The notes beneath the pieces were generated by a model, which searched no databases, had not been told where the DNA came from, and saw only the letters and a program-made list of their open reading frames with translations. A program made the translations under genes and the position numbers. Below, piece by piece: positions 1 through 14,000 of a stretch of DNA of 64,000 bases. The number at the start of each line of letters is the position of its first letter. The stretch's first letter is position 1. Source of the DNA: Pollenia angustigena (lineage: Eukaryota > Arthropoda > Insecta > Diptera > Polleniidae); the NCBI GenBank assembly GCA_930367215.1, contig OV884060.1, positions 173,735,253 to 173,799,252 of the forward strand, read 5' to 3'.

Positions 1-3000
1 TGCGATCGAAGGGTTTGGACACAGTGGTCATATCCCTCACACAGCACTTTCAAGAGAATTTCACTCTAAGTCAAATTTTCAAAAATGTATAAAAATTTTC
101 ACAAATACAATTTGGATAAAGTGCTTATAGGTTATTGTAGCCCTGTCCATAGTCTTCATTTTCCATTAGGTTTGATTCCCTGCGATCGAAGGGTTTGGAC
201 ACAGTGGCCATATCCCTCACACAGCACTTTCAAGAGAATTTCACTCTAAGTCAAATTTTCAAAAATGTATAAAAATTTTCACAAATACAATTTGGATAAA
301 GTGCTTATAGGTTATTGTAGCCCTGTCCATAGTCTTCATTTTCCATTAGGTTTGATTCCCTGCGATCGAAGGGTTTGGACACAGTAGCCATATCCCTCAC
401 ACAGCACTTTCAAGAGAATTTCACTCTAAGTCAAATTTTTAAAAAATGTATAAAAATTTTCACAAATACAATTTGGATAAAGTGCTTATAGGTTATTGTA
501 GCCCTGTCCATAGTCTTCATTTTCCATTAGGTTTGATTCCCTGCGATCGAAGGGTTTGGACACAGTGGCCATATCCCTCACACAGCAGTTTCAAGAGAAT
601 TTCACTCTAAGTTAAATTTTCAAAAATGTATAAAAATTTTCACAAATACAATTTGGATAAAGTGCTTATAGGTTATTGTAGCTTATAGGTTATTGTAGCC
701 CCGTCCATAGTCTTCATTTTCCATTAGGTTTGATTCCCTGCGATCGAAGGGTTTGGACACAGTGGTCATATCCCTCACACAGCACTTTCAAGAGAATTTC
801 ACTCTAAGTCAAATTTTCAAAAATGTATAAAAATTTTCCCAAATACAATTTGGATAAAGTGCTTATAGGTTATTGTAGCCCTGTCCATAGTCTTCATTTT
901 CCATTAGGTTTGATTCCCTGCGATCGAAGGGTTTGGACACAGTGGCCATATCCCTCACACAGCACTTTCAAGAGAATTTCACTCTAAGTCAAATTTTCAA
1001 AAATGTATAAAAATTTTCACAAATACAATTTGGATAAAGTGCTTATAGGTTATTGTAGCCCTGTCCATAGTCTTCATTTTCCATTAGGTTTGATTCCCTG
1101 CGATCGAAGGGTTTGGACACAGTGGCCATATCCCTCACACAGCACTTTCAAGAGAATTTCACTCTAAGTCAAATTTTCAAAAATGTATAAAAATTTTCAC
1201 AAATACAATTTGGATAAAGTGCTTATAGGTTATTGTAGTTTATAGGTTATTGTAGCCCTGTCCATAGTCTTCATTTTCCATTAGGTTTGGTTCCCTGCGA
1301 TCGAAGGGTTTGGACACAGTGGCCATATCCCTCACACAGCACTTTCAAGAGAATTTCACTCTAAGTCAAATTTTCAAAAATGTATAAAAATTTTCACAAA
1401 TACAATTTGGATAAAGTGCTTATAGGTTATTGTAGCCCTGTCCATAGTCTTCATTCTCTATTAGGTGTGATTCCCTGCGATCGAAGGGTTTGGACACAGT
1501 GGCCATATCCCTCACACAGCACTTTCAAGAGAATTTCACTCTAAGTCAAATTTTCAAAAATGTATAAAAATTTTCACAAATACAATTTGGATAAAGTGCT
1601 TATAGGTTATTGTAGCTTATAGTTTATTGTAGCCCTGTTCATAGTCTTCATTTTCCATTAGGTTTGATTCCCTGCGATCGAAGGGTTTGGACACAGTGGC
1701 CATATCCCTCACACAGCACTTTCAAGAGAATTTCACTCTAAGTCAAATTTTCAAAAATGTATAAAAATTTTCACAAATACAATTTGGATAAAGTGCTTAT
1801 AGGTTATTGTAGCCCTGTCCATAGTCTTCATTTTCCATTAGGTTTGATTCCCTGCGATCGAAGGGTTTGGACACAGTGGCCATATCCCTCACACAGCACT
1901 TTCAAGAGAATTTCACTCTAAGTCAAATTTTCAAAAATGTATTAAAATTTTCACAAATACAATTTGGATAAAGTGCTTATAGGCTTATAGGTTATTGTAG
2001 CCCTGTCCATAGTCTTCATTTTCCATTAGGTTTGATTCCCTGAGATCGAAGGGTTTGGACACAGTGGCCATATCCCTCACACAGCACTTTCAAGAGAATT
2101 TCACTCTAAGTCAAATTTTAAAAAATGTATAAAAATTTTCACAAATACAATTTGGATAAAGTGCTTATAGGTTATTGTAGCCCTGTCCATAGTCTTCATT
2201 TTCCATTAGGTTTGATTCCCTGAGATCGAAGGGTTTGGACACAGTGGCCATATCCCTGACACAGCACTTTCAAGAGAATTTCACTATAAGTCAAATTTTC
2301 AAAAATTTATTAAAATTTTCACAAATACAATTTGGATAAAGTGCTTATAGGTTATTGTAGCCCTGTCCATAGTCTTCATTTTCCATTAGGTTTGATTCCC
2401 TGAGATCGAAGGGTTTGAACACAGTGGCCATATCCCTCACACAGCACTTTCAAGAGAATTTCACTCTAAGTCAAATTTTAAAAAATGTATAAAAATTTTC
2501 ACAAATACAATTTGGATAAAGTGCTTATAGGTTATTGTAGCCCTGTCCATAGTCTTCATTTTCCATTAGGTTTGATTCCCTGAGATCGAAGGGTTTGGAC
2601 ACAGTGGCCATATCCCTCACACAGCACTTTCAAGAGAATTTCACTCTAAGTCAAATTTTCAAAAATGTATAAAAATTTTCACAAATACAATTTGGATAAA
2701 GTGCTTATAGGTTATTGTAGCCCTGTCCATAGTCTTCATTTTCCATTAGGTTTGATTCCCTGAGATCGAAGGGTTTGGACACAGTGGCCATATCCCTCAC
2801 ACAGCACTTTCAAGAGAATTTCACTCTTAGTCAAATTTTCAAAAATGTATAAAAATTTTCACAAATACAATTTGGATAAAGTGCTTATAGGTTATTGTAG
2901 CCCTGTCCATAGTCTTCATTTTCCATTAGGTTTGATTCCCTGCGATCGAAGGGTTTGGACACAGTGGCCATATCCCTCACACAGCACTTTCAAGAGAATT

Positions 3001-4609
3001 TCACTCTAAGTCAAATTTTCAAAAATGTGTAAAAATTTTCAAAAATACAATTTGGATAAAGTGCTTATAGGTTATTGTAGCCCTGTCCATAGTCTTCATT
3101 TTCCAGTAGGTTTGATTCCCTGCGATCGAAGGGTTTGGACACAGTGGCCATATCCCTCACACAGCACTTTCAAGAGAATTTCACTCTAAGTCAAATTTTC
3201 AAAAATGTATAAAAATTTTCACAAATACAATTTGGATAAAGTGCTTATAGGTTATTGTAGCCCTGTCCATAGTCTTCATTTTCCATTAGGTTTGATTCCC
3301 TGCGATCGAAGGGTTTGGACACAGTGGACATATCCCTCACACAGCACTTTCAAGAGAATTTCACTCTAATCAAATTTTCAAAAATGTATAAAAATTTTCA
3401 CAAATACAATTTGGATAAAGTGCTTATGGGTTATTGTAGCCCTGTCCATAGTCTTCATTTTCCATTAGGTTTGATTCCCTGCGATCGAAGGGTTTGGACA
3501 CAGTGGCCATATCCCTCACACAGCACTTTCAAGAGAATTTCACTCTAAGTCAAATTTTCAAAAATTTATAAAAATTTTCACAAATACAATTTGGATAAAG
3601 TGCTTATAGGTTATTGTAGCCCTGTCCATAGTCTTCATTTTCCATTAGGTTTGATTCCCTGCGATCGAAGGGTTTGGACACAGTGGCCATATCCCTCACA
3701 CAGCAGTTTTAAGAGAATTTCACTCTAAGTTAAAATTTCAAAAATGTATAAAAATTTTCACAAATACAATTTGGATAAAGTGCTTATAGGTTATTGTAGC
3801 TTATAGGTTATTGTAGCCCTGTCCATAGTCTTCATTTTCCATTAGGTTTGATTCCCTGCGATCGAAGGGTTTGGACACAGTGGTCATATCCCTCACACAG
3901 CACTTTCAAGAGAATTTCACTCTAAGTCAAATTTTCAAAAATGAATAAAATTTTCACAAATACAATTTGGATAAAGTGCTTATAGGTTATTGTAGCTTAT
4001 AGGTTATTGTAGCCCTGTCCATAGTCTTCATTTTCCATTAGGTTTGATTCCCTGCGATCGAAGGGTTTGGACACAGTGCCCATATCCCTCACACAGCACT
4101 TTCAAGAGAATTTCACTCTAAGTCAAATTTTCAAAAACGTATAAAAATTTTCACAAATACTTTTTGGATAAAGTGCTTATAGGTTATTGTAGCCCTGTCC
4201 ATAGTCTTCATTTTCCATTAGGTTTGATTCCCTGCGATCGAAGGGTTTGGACACAGTGGCCATATCCCTCACACAGCACTTTCAAGAGAATTTCACTCTA
4301 AGTCAAATTTTTAAAAATGTATAAAAATTTTCACAAATACAATTTGGATAAAGTGCTTATAGGTTATTGTAGCCCTGTCCATAGTCCTCATTTTCCATTA
4401 GGTTTGATTCCCTGCGATCGAAGGGTTTGGACACAGTGGCCATATCCCTCACACAGCACTTTCAAGAGAATTTCACTCTAAGTTAAATTTTCAAAAATGT
4501 ATAAACATTTTCACAAATACAATTTGGATAAAGTGCTTATAGGTTATTGTAGCTTATAGGTTATTGTAGCCCTGTCCATAGTCTTCATTTTCCATTAGGT
4601 TTGATTCCC
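1..4609 (+). repeat. Higher-order repeat unit of about 4.6 kb, first copy
   Basis: A series of diagnostic monomer variants recurs 4600-4609 bp downstream. The GTGGTCAT monomer at 1 recurs at 4610. The GAGATCG monomer with ACTATAAG and ATTTATTAAA at 2221 recurs at 6821. The GTGGACAT monomer at 3315 recurs at 7915. The length equals about 25 monomers including several 197-bp ones. The unit ends are arbitrary because the window begins inside the array. Confidence 0.8.
666..699 (+). repeat. 17-bp internal duplication defining the 197-bp monomer (type example)
   Basis: TTATAGGTTATTGTAGC occurs twice in direct succession (666-682 and 683-699), making a 197-bp monomer (start to start, 542 to 739). 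The same duplication recurs throughout the forward block and the reverse block up to about 55 kb, where it reads CTATAAGCTACAATAAC on the plus strand. It is not seen in the terminal subfamily after 55.84 kb. A related 8-bp duplication (CTTATAGG twice) is at 1976-1991. Confidence 0.95.
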
Positions 4610-6640
4610 TGCGATCGAAGGGTTTGGACACAGTGGTCATATCCCTCACACAGCACTTTCAAGAGAATTTCACTCTAAGTCAAATTTTCAAAAATGTATA
4701 AAAATTTTCACAAATACAATTTGGATAAAGTGCTTATAGGTTATTGTAGCCCTGTCCATAGTCTTCATTTTCCATTAGGTTTGATTCCCTGCGATCGAAG
4801 GGTTTGGACACAGTGGCCATATCCCTCACACAGCACTTTCAAGAGAATTTCACTCTAAGTCAAATTTTCAAAAATGTATAAAAATTTTCACAAATACAAT
4901 TTGGATAAAGTGCTTATAGGTTATTGTAGCCCTGTCCATAGTCCTCATTTTCCATTAGGTTTGATTCCCTGCGATCGAAGGGTTTGGACACAGTAGCCAT
5001 ATCCCTCACACAGCACTTTCAAGAGAATTTCACTCTAAGTCAAATTTTTAAAAATGTATACAAATTTTCACAAATACAATTTGAATAAAGTGCTTATAGG
5101 TTATTGTAGCCCTGTCCATAGTCTTCATTTTCCATTAGGTTTGATTCCCTGCGATCGAAGGGTTTGGACACAGTGGCCATATCCCTCACACAGCAGTTTC
5201 AAGAGAATTTCACTCTAAGTTAAATTTTCAAAAATGTATAAAAATTTTCACAAATACAATTTGGATAAAGTGCTTATAGGTTATTGTAGCTTATAGGTTA
5301 TTGTAGCCCTGTCCATAGTCTTCATTTTCCATTAGGTTTGATTCCCTGCGATCGAAGGGTTTGGACACAGTGGTCATATCCCTCACACAGCACTTTCAAG
5401 AGAATTTCACTCTAAGTCAAATTTTCAAAAATGTATAAAAATTTTCACAAATACAATTTGGATAAAGTGCTTATAGGTTATTGTAGCCCTGTCCATAGTC
5501 TTCATTTTCCATTAGGTTTGATTCCCTGCGATCGAAGGGTTTGGACACAGTGGCCATATCCCTCACACAGCACTTTCAAGAGAATTTCACTCTAAGTCAA
5601 ATTTTCAAAAATGTATAAAAATTTTCACAAATACAATTTGGATAAAGTGCTTATAGGTTATTGTAGCCCTGTCCATAGTCTTCATTTTCCATTAGGTTTG
5701 ATTCCCTGCGATCGAAGGGTTTGGACACAGTGGCCATATCCCTCACACAGCACTTTCAAGAGAATTTCACTCTAAGTCAAATTTTCAAAAATGTATAAAA
5801 ATTTTCACAAATACAATTTGGATAAAGTGCTTATAGGTTATTGTAGCTTATAGGTTATTGTAGCCCTGTCCATAGTCTTCATTTTCCATTAGGTTTGGTT
5901 CCCTGCGATCGAAGGGTTTGGACACAGTGGCCATATCCCTCACACAGCACTTTCAAGAGAATTTCACTCTAAGTCAAATATTCAAAAATGTATAAAAATT
6001 TTCACAAATACAATTTGGATAAAGTGCTTATAGGTTATTGTAGCCCTGTCCATAGTCTTCATTCTCTATTAGGTGTGATTCCCTGCGATCGAAGGGTTTG
6101 GACACAGTGGCCATATCCCTCACACAGCACTTTCAAGAGAATTTCACTCTAAGTCAAATTTTCAAAAATGTATAAAAATTTTCACAAAAACAATTTGGAT
6201 AAAGTGCTTATAGGTTATTGTAGCCCTGTCCATAGTCTTCATTTTCCATTAGGTTTGATTCCCTGCGATCGAAGGGTTTGGACACAGTAGCCATATCCCT
6301 CACACAGCACTTTCAAGAGAATTTCACTCTAAGTCAAATTTTTAAAAATGTATAAAAATTTTCACAAATACAATTTGGATAAAGTGCTTATAGGTTATTG
6401 TAGCCCTGTCCATAGTCTTCATTTTCCATTAGGTTTGATTCCCTGCGATCGAAGGGTTTGGACACAGTGGTCATATCCCTCACACAGCAGTTTCAAGAGA
6501 ATTTCACTCTAAGTTAAATTTTCAAAAATGTATAAAAATTTTCACAAATACAATTTGGATAAAGTGCTTATAGGTTATTGTAGCTTATAGGTTATTGTAG
6601 CTCTGTCCATAGTCTTCATTTTCCATTAGGTTTGATTCCC

Positions 6641-8832
6641 TGCGATCGAAGGGTTTGGACACAGTGGTCATATCCCTCACACAGCACTTTCAAGAGAATT
6701 TCACTCTAAGTCAAATTTTCAAAAATGTATAAAAATTTTCACAAATACAATTTGGATAAAGTGCTTATAGGTTATTGTAGCCCTGTCCATAGTCTTCATT
6801 TTCCATTAGGTTTGATTCCCTGAGATCGAAGGGTTTGGACACAGTGGCCATATCCCTCACACAGCACTTTCAAGAGAATTTCACTATAAGTCAAATTTTC
6901 AAAAATTTATTAAAATTTTCACAAATACAATTTGGATAAAGTGCTTATAGGTTATTGTAGCCCTGTCCATAGTCTTCATTTTCCATTAGGTTTGATTCCC
7001 TGAGATCGAAGGGTTTGAACACAGTGGCCATATCCCTCACACAGCACTTTCAAGAGAATTTCACTCTAAGTCAAATTTTAAAAAATGTATAAAAATTTTC
7101 ACAAATACAATTTGGATAAAGTGCTTATAGGTTATTGTTGCCCTGTCCATAGTCTTCATTTTCCATTAGGTTTGATTCCCTGAGATCGAAGGGTTTGGAC
7201 ACAGTGGCCATATCCCTCACACAGCACTTTCAAGAGAATTTCACTCTAAGTCAAATTTTCAAAAATGTATAAAAATTTTCACAAATACAATTTGGATAAA
7301 GTGCTTATAGGTTATTGTAGCCCTGTCCATAGTCTTCATTTTCCATTAGGTTTGATTCCCTGAGATCGAAGGGTTTGGACACAGTGGCCATATCCCTCAC
7401 ACAGCACTTTCAAGAGAATTTCACTCTTAGTCAAATTTTCAAAAATGTATAAAAATTTTCACAAATACAATTTGGATAAAGTGCTTATAGGTTATTGTAG
7501 CCCTGTCCATAGTCTTCATTTTCCATTAGGTTTGATTCCCTGCGATCGAAGGGTTTGGACACAGTGGCCATATCCCTCACACAGCACTTTCAAGAGAATT
7601 TCACTCTAAGTCAAATTTTCAAAAATGTGTAAAAATTTTCAAAAATACAATTTGGATAAAGTGCTTATAGGTTATTGTAGTCCTTTCCATAGTCTTCATT
7701 TTCCAGTAGGTTTGATTCCCTGCGATCGAAGGGTTTGGACACAGTGGCCATATCCCTCACACAGCACTTTCAAGAGAATTTCACTCTAAGTCAAATTTTC
7801 AAAAATGTATAAAAATTTTCACAAATACAATTTGGATAAAGTGCTTATAGGTTATTGTAGCCCTGTCCATAGTCTTCATTTTCCATTAGGTTTGATTCCC
7901 TGCGATCGAAGGGTTTGGACACAGTGGACATATCCCTCACACAGCACTTTCAAGAGAATTTCACTCTAATCAAATTTTCAAAAATGTATAAAAATTTTCA
8001 CAAATACAATTTGGATAAAGTGCTTATAGGTTATTGTAGCCCTGTCCATATTCTTCATTTTCCATTAGGTTTGATTCCCTGCGATCGAAGGGTTTGGACA
8101 CAGTGGCCATATCCCTCACACAGCACTTTCAAGAGAATTTCACTCTAAGTCAAATTTTCAAAAATTTATAAAAATTTTCACAAATACAATTTGGATAAAG
8201 TGCTTATAGGTTATTGTAGCCCTGTCCATAGTCTTCATTTTCCATTAGGTTTGATTCCCTGCGATCGAAGGGTTTGGACACAGTGGCCATATCCCTCACA
8301 CAGCAGTTTTAAGAGAATTTCACTCTAAGTTAAAATTTCAAAAATGTATAAAAATTTTCACAAATACAATTTGGATAAAGTGCTTATAGGTTATTGTAGC
8401 TTATAGGTTATTGTAGCCCTGTCCATAGTCTTCATTTTCCATTAGGTTTGATTCCCTGCGATCGAAGGGTTTGGACACAGTGGTCATATCCCTCACACAG
8501 CACTTTCAAGAGAATTTCACTCTAAGTCAAATTTTCAAAAATGAATACAATTTTCACAAATACAATTTGGATAAAGTGCTTATAGGTTATTGTAGCTTAT
8601 AGGTTATTGTAGCCCTGTCCATAGTCTTCATTTTCCATTAGGTTTGATTCCCTGCGATCGAAGGGTTTGGACACAGTGCCCATATCCCTCACACAGCACT
8701 TTCAAGAGAATTTCACTCTAAGTCAAATTTTCAAAAACGTATAAAAATTTTCACAAATACGTTTTGGATAAAGTGCTTATAGGTTATTGTAGCCCTGTCC
8801 ATAGTCTTCATTTTCCATTAGGTTTGATTCCC
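6641..8832 (+). repeat. 2192-bp tandem duplication, copy 1 (12 monomers)
   Basis: This segment starts with a GTGGTCAT monomer followed by a run of GAGATCG monomers, the GTGGACAT monomer (7915) and the monomer with AAAAACGTAT and ATACGTTTTGG (about 8752). It is repeated immediately downstream with the same order and the same private variants. The length fits ten 180-bp and two 197-bp monomers less small indels. The corresponding part of the first 4.6-kb unit occurs once, so this is a younger duplication nested inside the larger HOR. Confidence 0.85.
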
Positions 8833-11024
8833 TGCGATCGAAGGGTTTGGACACAGTGGTCATATCCCTCACACAGCACTTTCAAGAGAATTTCACTCTA
8901 AGTCAAATTTTCAAAAATGTATAAAAATTTTCACAAATACAATTTGGATAAAGTGCTTATAGGTTATTGTAGCCCTGTCCATAGTCTTCATTTTCCATTA
9001 GGTTTGATTCCCTGAGATCGAAGGGTTTGGACACAGTGGCCATATCCATCACACAGCACTTTCAAGAGAATTTCACTATAAGTCAAATTTTCAAAAATTT
9101 ATTAAAATTTTCACAAATACAATTTGGATAAAGTGCTTATAGGTTATTGTAGCCCTGTCCATAGTCTTCATTTTCCATTAGGTTTGATTCCCTGAGATCG
9201 AAGGGTTTGAACACAGTGGCCATATCCCTCACACAGCACTTTCAAGAGAATTTCACTCTAAGTCAAATTTTAAAAAATGTATAAAAATTTTCACAAATAC
9301 AATTTGGATAAAGTGCTTATAGGTTATTGTTGCCCTGTCCATAGTCTTCATTTTCCATTAGGTTTGATTCCCTGAGATCGAAGGGTTTGGACACAGTGGC
9401 CATATCCCTCACACAGCACTTTCAAGAGAATTTCACTCTAAGTCAAATTTTCAAAAATGTATAAAAATTTTCACAAATACAATTTGGATAAAGTGCTTAT
9501 AGGTTATTGTAGCCCTGTCCATAGTCTTCATTTTCCATTAGGTTTGATTCCCTGAGATCGAAGGGTTTGGACACAGTGGCCATATCCCTCACACAGCACT
9601 TTCAAGAGAATTTCACTCTTAGTCAAATTTTCAAAAATGTATAAAAATTTTCACAAATACAATTTGAATAAAGTGCTTATAGGTTATTGTAGCCCTGTCC
9701 ATAGTCTTCATTTTCCATTAGGTTTGATTCCCTGCGATCGAAGGGTTTGGACACAGTGGCCATATCCCTCACACAGCACTTTCAAGAGAATTTCACTCTA
9801 AGTCAAATTTTCAAAAATGTGTAAAAATTTTCAAAAATACAATTTGGATAAAGTGCTTATAGGTTATTGTAGCCCTGTCCATAGTCTTCATTTTCCATTA
9901 GGTTTGATTCCCTGCGATCGAAGGGTTTGGACACAGTGGCCATATCCCTCACACAGCACTTTCAAGAGAATTTCACTCTAAGTCAAATTTTCAAAAATGT
10001 ATAAAAATTTTCACAAATACAATTTGGATAAAGTGCTTATAGGTTATTGTAGCCCTGTCCATAGTCTTCATTTTCCATTAGGTTTGATTCCCTGCGATCG
10101 AAGGGTTTGGACACAGTGGACATATCCCTCACACAGCACTTTCAAGAGAATTTCACTCTAATCAAATTTTCAAAAATGTATAAAAATTTTCACAAATACA
10201 ATTTGGATAAAGTGCTTATAGGTTATTGTAGCCCTGTCCATAGTCTTCATTTTCCATTAGGTTTGATTCCCTGCGATCGAAGGGTTTGGACACAGTGGCC
10301 ATATCCCTCACACAGCACTTTCAAGAGAATTTCACTCTAAGTCAAATTTTCAAAAATTTATAAAAATTTTCACAAATACAATTTGGATAAAGTGCTTATA
10401 GGTTATTGTAGCCCTGTCCATAGTCTTCATTTTCCATTAGGTTTGATTCCCTGCGATCGAAGGGTTTGGACACAGTGGCCATATCCCTCACACAGCAGTT
10501 TTAAGAGAATTTCACTCTAAGTTAAAATTTCAAAAATGTATAAAAATTTTCACAAATACAATTTGGATAAAGTGTTTATAGGTTATTGTAGCTTATAGGT
10601 TATTGTAGCCCTGTCCATAGTCTTCATTTTCCATTAGGTTTGATTCCCTGCGATCGAAGGGTTTGGACACAGTGGTCATATCCCTCACACAGCACTTTCA
10701 AGAGAATTTCACTCTAAGTCAAATTTTCAAAAATGAATACAATTTTCACAAATACAATTTGGATAAAGTGCTTATAGGTTATTGTAGCTTATAGGTTATT
10801 GTAGCCCTGTCCATAGTCTTCATTTTCCATTAGGTTTGATTCCCTGCGATCGAAGGGTTTGGACACAGTGCCCATATCCCTCACACAGCACTTTCAAGAG
10901 AATTTCACTCTAAGTCAAATTTTCAAAAACGTATAAAAATTTTCACAAATACGTTTTGGATAAAGTGCTTATAGGTTATTGTAGCCCTGTCCATAGTCTT
11001 CATTTTCCATTAGGTTTGATTCCC
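8833..11024 (+). repeat. 2192-bp tandem duplication, copy 2
   Basis: This is the second copy of the 12-monomer block. The GTGGACAT monomer lies at 10107, 2192 bp after its counterpart at 7915, and the ATACGTTTTGG variant recurs near 10943. Copies 1 and 2 share ATACGTTTTGG where the first 4.6-kb unit has ATACTTTTTGG (about 4158), so they are closer to each other than to that unit. Confidence 0.85.
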
Positions 11025-14000
11025 TGCGATCGAAGGGTTTGGACACAGTGGCCATATCCCTCACACAGCACTTTCAAGAGAATTTCACTCTAAGTCAAAT
11101 TTTTAAAAATGTATAAAAATTTTCACAAATACAATTTGGATAAAGTGCTTATAGGTTATTGTAGCCCTGTCCATAGTCCTCATTTTCCATTAGGTTTGAT
11201 TCCCTGCGATCGAAGGGTTTGGACACAGTGGCCATATCCCTCACACAGCACTTTCAAGAGAATTTCACTCTAAGTTAAATTTTCAAAAATGTATAAAAAT
11301 TTTCACAAATACAATTTGGATAAAGTGCTTATAGGTTATTGTAGCTTATAGGTTATTGTAGCCCTGTCCATAGTCTTCATTTTCCATTAGGTTTGATTCC
11401 CTGCGATCGAAGGGTTTGGACACAGTGGTCATATCCCTCACACAGCACTTTCAAGAGAATTTCACTCTAAGTCAAATTTTCAAAAATGTATAAAAATTTT
11501 CACAAATACAATTTGGATAAAGTGCTTATAGGTTATTGTAGCCCTGTCCATAGTCTTCATTTTCCATTAGGTTTGATTCCCTGCGATCGAAGGGTTTGGA
11601 CACAGTGGCCATATCCCTCACACAGCACTTTCAAGAGAATTTCACTCTAAGTCAAATTTTCAAAAATGTATAAAAATTTTCACAAATACAATTTGGATAA
11701 AGTGCTTATAGGTTATTGTAGCCCTGTCCATAGTCTTCATTTTCCATTAGGTTTGATTCCCTGCGATCGAAGGGTTTGGACACAGTAGCCATATCCCTCA
11801 CACAGCACTTTCAAGAGAATTTCACTCTAAGTCAAATTTTTAAAAATGTATAAAAATTTTCACAAATACAATTTGAATAAAGTGCTTATAGGTTATTGTA
11901 GCCCTGTCCATAGTCTTCATTTTCCATTAGGTTTGATTCCCTGCGATCGAAGGGTTTGGACACAGTGGCCATATCCCTCACACAGCAGTTTCAAGAGAAT
12001 TTCACTCTAAGTTAAATTTTCAAAAATGTATAAAAATTTTCACAAATACAATTTGGATAAAGTGCTTATAGGTTATTGTAGCTTATAGGTTATTGTAGCC
12101 CTGTCCATAGTCTTCATTTTCCATTAGGTTTGATTCCCTGCGATCGAAGGGTTTGGACACAGCGGTCATATCCCTCACACAGCACTTTCAAGAGAATTTC
12201 ACTCTAAGTCAAATTTTCAAAAATGTATAAAAATTTTCACAAATACAATTTGGATAAAGTGCTTATAGGTTATTGTAGCCCTGTCCATAGTCTTCATTTT
12301 CCATTAGGTTTGATTCCCTGCGATCGAAGGGTTTGGACACAGTGGCCATATCCCTCACACAGCACTTTCAAGAGAATTTCACTCTAAGTCAAATTTTCAA
12401 AAATGTATAAAAATTTTCACAAATACAATTTGGAAAAAGTGCTTATAGGTTATTGTAGCCCTGTCCATAGTCTTCATTTTCCATTAGGTTTGATTCCCTG
12501 CGATCGAAGGGTTTGGACACAGTGGCCATATCCCTCACACAGCACTTTCAAGAGAATTTCACTCTAAGTCAAATTTTCAAAAATGTATAAAAATTTTCAC
12601 AAATACAATTTGGATAAAGTGCTTATAGGTTATTGTAGCTTATAGGTTATTGTAGCCCTGTCCATAGTCTTCATTTTCCATTAGGTTTGGTTCCCTGCGA
12701 TCGAAGGGTTTGGACACAGTGGCCATATCCCTCACACAGCACTTTCAAGAGAATTTCACTCTAAGTCAAATTTTCAAAAATGTATAAAAATTTTCACAAA
12801 TACAATTTGGATAAAGTGCTTATAGGTTATTGTAGCCCTGTCCATAGTCTTCATTCTCTATTAGGTGTGATTCCCTGCGATCGAAGGGTTTGGACACAGT
12901 GGCCATATCCCTCACACAGCACTTTCAAGAGAATTTCACTCTAAGTCAAATTTTCAAAAATGTATAAAAATTTTCACAAAAACAATTTGGATAAAGTGCT
13001 TATAGGTTATTGTAGCCCTGTCCATTGTCTTCATTTTCCATTAGGTTTGATTCCCTGCGATCGAAGGGTTTGGACACAGTAGCCATATCCCTCACACAGC
13101 ACTTTCAAGAGAATTTCACTCTAAGTCAAATTTTTAAAAATGTATAAAAATTTTCACAAATACAATTTGGATAAAGTGCTTATAGGTTATTGTAGCCCTG
13201 TCCATAGTCTTCATTTTCCATTAGGTTTGATTCCCTGCGATCGAAGGGTTTGGACACAGTGGTCATATCCCTCACACAGCAGTTTCAAGAGAATTTCACT
13301 CTAAGTTAAATTTTCAAAAATGTATAAAAATTTTCACAAATACAATTTGGATAAAGTGCTTATAGGTTATTGTAGCTTATAGGTTATTGTAGCTCTGTCC
13401 ATAGTCTTCATTTTCCATTAGGTTTGATTCCCTGCGATCGAAGGGTTTGGACACAGTGGTCATATCCCTTACACAGCACTTTCAAGAGAATTTCACTCTA
13501 AGTCAAATTTTCAAAAATGTATAAAAATTTTCACAAATACAATTTGGACAAAGTGCTTATAGGTTATTGTAGCCCTGTCCATAGTCTTCATTTTCCATTA
13601 GGTTTGATTCCCTGCGATCGAAGGGTTTGGACACAGTGGCCATATCCCTCACACAGCACTTTCAAGAGAATTTCACTCTAAGTCAAATTTTCAAAAATGT
13701 ATAAAAATTTTCACAAATACAATTTGGATAAAGTGCTTATAGGTTATTGTAGCCCTGTCCATAGTCTTCATTTTCCATTAGGTTTGATTCCCTGCGATCG
13801 AAGGGTTTGGACACAGTGGTCATATCCCTCACACAGCAGTTTCAAGAGAATTTCACTCTAAGTTAAATTTTCAAAAATGTATAAAAATTTTCACAAATAC
13901 AATTTGGATAAAGTGCTTATAGGTTATTGTAGCTTATAGGTTATTGTAGCTCTGTCCATAGTCTTCATTTTCCATTAGGTTTGATTCCCTGCGATCGAAG

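Noticed and set aside
3315..3548. 77-codon open frame within satellite (similar ones at 7915-8148, 10107-10340, 33416-33673 and 48666-49010)
   Set aside because: The monomer is 180 bp (60 codons), so one frame repeats indefinitely and is interrupted about once per monomer by the TAA of CTCTAAGTC. Where that stop is mutated (CTCTAATCAAAT at 3369, GACTTTGAGTG at 48846 on the other strand) longer frames appear. There is no codon bias, start context or domain; they are satellite by-products.
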